Below, in pieces: positions 5,155 to 6,867 of a DNA stretch of 6,867 nt. The DNA lies in assembly GCA_051889975.1 (NCBI GenBank), contig JBJFDJ010000034.1, positions 1 through 6,867 of the forward strand, given 5' to 3'. This DNA is from UBA9845 sp051889975. Its GTDB lineage: Bacteria > Bacillota > Clostridia > Christensenellales > UBA1242. The stretch's first letter is position 1. Each line of letters opens with the position of its first letter. Both the position numbers and the translations under genes were made by a program. Under the pieces are notes generated by a model. That model was not told the origin of the DNA, ran no database searches, and saw nothing but the letters and a program-made list of their open reading frames with translations.

Positions 5155-5225
5155 GTTGTTTACACACTTGCATAAACAACCACAACTATGATATAATAGA
5201 TTTATCATAGTAGCAGTATTTGCTA
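5155..5225. repeat. Cluster of inverted repeats upstream of the int operon
   Basis: Three adjacent dyads: GTTGTTTA/TAAACAAC (5155-5162, 5173-5180), CTATGATA/TATCATAG (5186-5193, 5203-5210) and TAGCA/TGCTA (5211-5215, 5221-5225). A fourth, GTTAGTTG/CAACTAAC (5241-5248, 5267-5274), follows immediately after the regulator stop codon. None has a T run, so they are more likely operators or leader RNA structure than terminators. I see no strong separate promoter here, so read-through from the regulator gene is possible. Confidence 0.6.
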
Positions 5226-5274
5226 TTGTGTGTTAGGTGGGTTAGTTGTATGTTTACCAGACGAAGCAACTAAC

Positions 5275-5451
5275 TCATTTTTTTATGTCGTCATAAATTC
5301 GTTTTATACCTTTTCTTACGATTGTAGAGCGATTAGTATTTTCTTTTTTTGCACAATAATCTAAATCATTTAGAGTTTGTGTATCAATTCTTACTTGCAA
5401 TAAAACATCTTTTTTGCTTTCAGTTGGACGACCTTTTCTTTTGTCCGACAA
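5275..5451 (-). CDS. Ribbon-helix-helix (CopG/Arc-like) regulator, TTG start
   Basis: 58 residues. After a basic N-terminal tail (MSDKRKGRPTESKK), VLLQVRIDTQTLNDLDYCAKKENTNRSTIVRKGI has the ribbon-helix-helix pattern: a strand with alternating residues (LLQVRI, about 17-22), helix A, a turn at NTNRS, and helix B with the conserved Ser-Thr start. RHH proteins dimerise and insert the strand pair into the major groove. The start is TTG (5451-5449), since the frame is closed two codons upstream and AAGGGGGTG (5471-5463) lies 11 nt away. The gene has a strong promoter with a perfect palindrome in the spacer, so autorepression is likely. It may also control the int operon downstream. It could equally be an antitoxin or relaxosome accessory protein; no partner is evident. 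Confidence 0.85.
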   Translation of the reverse strand: MSDKRKGRPTESKKDVLLQVRIDTQTLNDLDYCAKKENTNRSTIVRKGIKRIYDDIKK

Positions 5452-5474
5452 AATTTATTTTACACCCCCTTTTA

Positions 5475-5517
5475 TTTTTGTCATTACATAAGTATTATAT
5501 TTTTGTAATTACAAAAA
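5475..5517. promoter_or_regulatory. Operator pair for the RHH regulator
   Basis: Operator 1 (5500-5517) is the perfect 18-bp palindrome TTTTTGTAATTACAAAAA, filling the spacer between -35 and -10. Operator 2 (5475-5492) is a copy matching at 15 of 18 positions, starting 25 bp away on the transcribed side of the -10 box. Two similar sites over a promoter are typical of cooperative RHH autorepression; the binding protein is inferred from adjacency. Confidence 0.7.
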
Positions 5518-5522
5518 GTCAA
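5494..5522 (-). promoter_or_regulatory. Promoter of the RHH regulator gene
   Basis: TTGACT (5522-5517) and a consensus TATAAT (5499-5494) on the minus strand with a 17-bp spacer. The spacer is the operator palindrome, so any bound protein would exclude RNA polymerase. Between this promoter and the next gene (5635) only a 15-bp palindrome CTATAAT-T-ATTATAG (5570-5584) stands out. Confidence 0.85.
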
Positions 5523-5634
5523 TCAATTTTTAAAAAAATTTAAAATAATTTTTAGCTTGTCCTTTTTTGCTATAATTATTATAGTCAAAATTTTGTCAAA
5601 TTGCACCCAAAAATTAAAAATTTCTTTAAGAACT

Positions 5635-5952
5635 TTAATCTTTTTGCTCAACACCACGATAAAAGGCATAATTTTGTAATTTATAATTTTTGTATGTGTT
5701 ATCATACAACCTAACATGTAACTCTTTACATTTTGAAAGTAACTCAATAATACAAATTTTATATCTTTCAACTGCTTGAAAAAGTTCAACCTTTGTTTGC
5801 TCTGATATCTTTTGTTGCTCATAAAGAGATGTTATACTTTTGTAAATATCTTGTTGTTTAAGTTCATTGTTGTAATATTCCAAAACATCACAACAACTTT
5901 TCCTTTTAAAATTTAAACACCAACCACATTCAGTGTTATGTAATTCTTGCAT
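5635..5952 (-). CDS. Small Cys-rich protein of unknown function (105 aa)
   Basis: Not recognised. 105 residues. The N-terminus has ECGWC (9-13) followed by KSCCDVLEYY, giving Cys10-x2-Cys13 and Cys20-Cys21, a possible small metal site. The rest is charged helix (YNNELKQQDIYKSITSLYEQQKISEQTKVELFQAVERY) and ends GVEQKD. AAGGTG lies 8 nt before the ATG, which supports this start. An overlapping 99-codon frame on the same strand (5523-5822) has no ribosome site. The gene sits upstream of the RHH regulator, with its own upstream region of repeats and a dyad (5987-6038). Confidence 0.7.
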   Translation of the reverse strand: MQELHNTECGWCLNFKRKSCCDVLEYYNNELKQQDIYKSITSLYEQQKISEQTKVELFQAVERYKICIIELLSKCKELHVRLYDNTYKNYKLQNYAFYRGVEQKD

Positions 5953-5986
5953 ACTAAAACCACCTTTTTTAAAAATTTATAATAAT

Positions 5987-6038
5987 TGCGACAAACTGCG
6001 ACACTGCGACACAGTGATAGGGAATGATATATCACTGT
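5987..6038. repeat. TGCGACA triplet and adjacent 9-bp dyad
   Basis: TGCGACA occurs at 5987, 5997 and 6005 in direct orientation. A dyad ACAGTGATA/TATCACTGT (6011-6019, 6030-6038) follows at once. A related CTGCGAC recurs at 6273. The cluster covers the upstream region of the Cys-rich gene, where only a poor promoter can be seen, so it could be an operator/activator array. Short iterated repeats next to a dyad are also seen at replication or transfer origins. Confidence 0.5.
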
Positions 6039-6106
6039 ATTTTTAAAAATCTTTAATATATTTATATATAAACTAGTGTGCAATGCTATTTAAAAAAGTC
6101 TTTTTA

Positions 6107-6286
6107 ATGTCTGCAAAGCCTATTGCCAAGTTTACCACAACACCACAACAGGTTGTGGAGTTGATGGAAAACTTTTGGAAAAGTGGAAAACTAAAGTTTA
6201 CCACTTTACACACAATAGGTGGAAATGCTGGACAACTCTTTCGAGTTGCCCACATTACCACAGACACGAACACTGCGACTGCTTAA
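6107..6286 (+). other. GC-richer, dyad-rich control region or small doubtful CDS
   Basis: Base composition is clearly more GC-rich here than in the flanks. Dyads are dense: CCACAAC/GTTGTGG (6143-6158), ACTTTT/AAAAGT (6171-6184), a long one with arms AAAGTGG/CCACTTT around AAACT/AGTTT (about 6179-6208), and CAACTC/GAGTTG (6233-6248). A plus-strand frame (ATG at 6083 or 6107) encodes up to 67 residues that read plausibly (AKFTTTPQQVVELMENFW, TLHTIGGNAGQLFRVAHI), but no Shine-Dalgarno site precedes either ATG. It may be an origin, an oriT-like site, a structured RNA or the remnant of a gene. I cannot decide between these. Confidence 0.4.
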
Positions 6287-6365
6287 CGAATAAAGTCGTA
6301 AAATAGCAATTGTTGTAGTTTATATTTTTTTATATAAATTGTTTTTTTAGTTTTTGGCTAACAAG

Positions 6366-6385
6366 CGGGCTTTTGTTAAAGCCCG
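6366..6385 (+). terminator. Intrinsic terminator-like hairpin
   Basis: CGGGCTTT (6366-6373) and AAAGCCCG (6378-6385) form an 8-bp stem with a TGTT loop. A T-rich tail follows three bases later on the plus strand (acatttttatttt). It could end a plus-strand transcript from the 6107-6286 region. On the minus strand no T run follows. Confidence 0.6.
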
Positions 6386-6411
6386 ACATTTTTATTTTAC
6401 TTGTTGTCGGT

Positions 6412-6434
6412 TTGTGCAACCGCTGGTTGCACAA
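6412..6434. repeat. Perfect 10-bp hairpin
   Basis: TTGTGCAACC (6412-6421) and GGTTGCACAA (6425-6434) with a 3-nt GCT loop. There is no T run on either side. It lies between the terminator at 6366 and the conserved element end at 6472. Function unknown. Confidence 0.6.
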
Positions 6435-6587
6435 TGTTTAAGTGCTTTGGGTGGTGCTTGCTTTTGTGGGTGTTTTGCTTTTCATTTGCTACCCATTTTT
6501 ATGGAGACCCAGCACTTGCAAAGCAAGAAAATGAAAACAGTCAGCACCACAACACAAACACATCAAAACAAGTCGGCACGCGACCTT

Positions 6588-6643
6588 TTAGGGTATAAAA
6601 ACTCAAAAATTTTTACCAAAAAATTAGGGTATTTTTTAGGGTA
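6588..6643 (+). promoter_or_regulatory. Arm-type integrase sites, right end of element C
   Basis: TTAGGGTA at 6588, 6624 and 6636 with AAAAACTCAAAAATT at 6597-6611. The last two motifs are 12 bp apart, as at the left end (3198, 3210). The block lies about 70 bp inside the core at 6711. Confidence 0.7.
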
Positions 6644-6650
6644 TAAACAC

Positions 6651-6685
6651 AAAAAAACACATAGTCTGTTGTTTAGACTATGTGT
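6651..6685 (-). terminator. Intrinsic terminator just inside element C right end
   Basis: The same 11-bp hairpin as at 402-430 (stem 6657-6667 with 6675-6685) with a minus-strand T run. It is placed behind the core at 6711 in the tRNA direction. Confidence 0.75.
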
Positions 6686-6710
6686 AAAATTGTTAGTAAA
6701 ATCTAACACT

Positions 6711-6724
6711 TGGTGGGGACGGTG
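6711..6724 (-). other. att core 4, right end of element C
   Basis: TGGTGGGGACGGTG, identical to the cores at 456 and 3075. No T arm follows to the right, so element C is joined here to a mini-cassette rather than to a complete tRNA. Confidence 0.75.
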
Positions 6725-6825
6725 AGGATTATGTGAACGAACCCACATGGAATGTGGGGGCAAACAGAGTTTGCGGTGTGATGAAATCACGCAACAAGCC
6801 CCACCGTGGCAAGTGGTTGAGAAAC

Positions 6826-6855
6826 AAAAAAACAGGCTTTGCTCAGCCTGTTTTT
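6826..6855 (-). terminator. Intrinsic terminator behind att core 5
   Basis: AAAAACAGGC (6828-6837) and GCCTGTTTTT (6846-6855) form a perfect 10-bp stem with a minus-strand T run, 4 nt after the CCA end of the core at the window edge. Confidence 0.8.
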
Positions 6856-6859
6856 AACT

Positions 6860-6867
6860 TGGTGGGG
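6860..6867 (-). other. att core 5, cut by the window edge
   Basis: TGGTGGGG, the first 8 bp of the core, in the same context (aact before it) as the core at 605. The next element, or the complete tRNA gene, should lie to the right. Confidence 0.6.

Larger units (their letters stand above)
3075..6724. mobile_element. Element C: tRNA-integrated element with intact integrase
   Basis: A 3.6-kb element bounded by the core TGGTGGGGACGGTG at 3075 and 6711, with TTAGGGTA arm-like sites inside both ends and an intact integrase next to the left core. Cargo: four small overlapping unknown genes co-directional with int, an RHH regulator, a Cys-rich small protein and a dyad-rich control region. No relaxase, replication initiator or structural phage gene is recognisable, so it is best described as a small integrative element or satellite. 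Confidence 0.75.
6472..6867 (+). repeat. Direct repeat, copy 2 (element C right end plus mini-cassette)
   Basis: Matches 217-612 as described for copy 1, and reaches the window edge, so the true length may be greater. Sequence left of 6472 is unrelated to that left of 217, which shows that elements A and C share their terminal 240 bp but not their cargo. Confidence 0.95.
6711..6867. mobile_element. 149-bp core-flanked mini-cassette, copy 2
   Basis: Same hairpin array as 456-615, bounded by cores at 6711 and 6860. Several differences from copy 1 fall in stems and keep pairing: G-U to A-U in the first hairpin, and A-U to G-U near the base of the third. The outer pairing is GGTGGGG (6712-6718) with CCCCACC (6799-6805), 7 bp here and 6 bp in copy 1. 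Retained pairing suggests that the folded form, as RNA or single-stranded DNA, matters. Confidence 0.5.

Noticed and set aside
4996..5208. Longer version of the first int-operon gene starting at 5208
   Set aside because: No Shine-Dalgarno site before 5208, and it would cross two inverted repeats; AAAGGAG at 5143-5137 places the start at 5133 or 5127.
5523..5822. Minus-strand 99-codon frame overlapping the Cys-rich gene
   Set aside because: No ribosome site. The other frame (5635-5952) has AAGGTG at good spacing and reads more like a protein.
6011..6024. Similarity to half of a tet operator (GTGATAGGGA)
   Set aside because: Only a partial match, and no TetR or tet resistance gene is in the window.
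6073..6273. Minus-strand open frame opposite the 6083-6286 frame
   Set aside because: Antisense shadow of a low-stop, GC-richer stretch, without a ribosome site or recognisable motif.
6401..6598. Open frame that reads like a short secreted peptide with a hydrophobic start
   Set aside because: The hydrophobic part comes from T-rich DNA including a perfect hairpin (6412-6434), there is no ribosome site, and the frame ends in an arm motif.
6354..6725. Plus-strand open frame of 123 codons (and its 79-codon twin at 231-470) in the direct repeat
   Set aside because: It runs through arm motifs, the terminator hairpin and the core, has no Shine-Dalgarno site, and the first third is missing from the other copy. 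The repeat is better explained as a mobility end.

Overview
The window is strongly AT-rich DNA with good Shine-Dalgarno sites (AAAGGAG, GAGGAG) and sigma70-type promoters. It reads normally with the standard bacterial code (TGG for Trp, TGA used as a stop). This fits a low-GC Gram-positive bacterium, most likely a clostridial or related Firmicute, but no housekeeping gene is present to fix the host. Everything here looks accessory: the window is a stack of small integrative elements accreted at the 3' end of a tRNA gene, probably tRNA-Leu.

The organising feature is a 14-bp sequence, TGGTGGGGACGGTG, the reverse complement of a tRNA 3' end (acceptor strand plus CCA). All or part of it occurs at 456, 605, 3075, 6711 and at the right edge (6860). 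Only the 3075 copy carries a longer tRNA piece (T arm and long variable arm). The copies divide the window into (i) the right end of an element A (1-456) with a partial gene at its left; (ii) a 149-bp hairpin-rich mini-cassette (456-605); (iii) element B (605-3085); (iv) element C (3075-6724); (v) a second 149-bp mini-cassette (6711-6860). A 396-bp direct repeat (217-612 and 6472-6867) joins the shared right end of A and C to the mini-cassette that follows.

Element B carries a three-gene cassette on the minus strand: an MqsR-like toxin (2083-1751), an MqsA-like zinc-finger/HTH antitoxin with a C-terminal extension (1732-1142) and a SecB-like chaperone (1172-777). This is the layout of a toxin-antitoxin-chaperone (TAC) module, and it has a clear promoter and a 14-bp palindromic operator. 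Its integrase (plus strand, 2277-2916) is a pseudogene with two frameshifts. Its likely integrase arm sites (TTGACACC) lie at both ends.

Element C carries an apparently intact tyrosine recombinase (4195-3224) as the last gene of a run of overlapping small genes of unknown function (5133-4210). Upstream are a ribbon-helix-helix regulator missed by simple ORF calling (5451-5275, TTG start) with a palindromic operator in its promoter spacer, and a small Cys-rich protein (5952-5635). A GC-richer, dyad-rich control region (about 5985-6435) follows. The likely arm sites of this integrase (TTAGGGTA pairs 12 bp apart) lie at both ends of the element and also in the right end of element A, so A and C appear to use the same type of integrase with different cargo. 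After every core, reading along the tRNA strand, there is an intrinsic-terminator-like hairpin, as if each element brings a replacement terminator for the tRNA it displaces.
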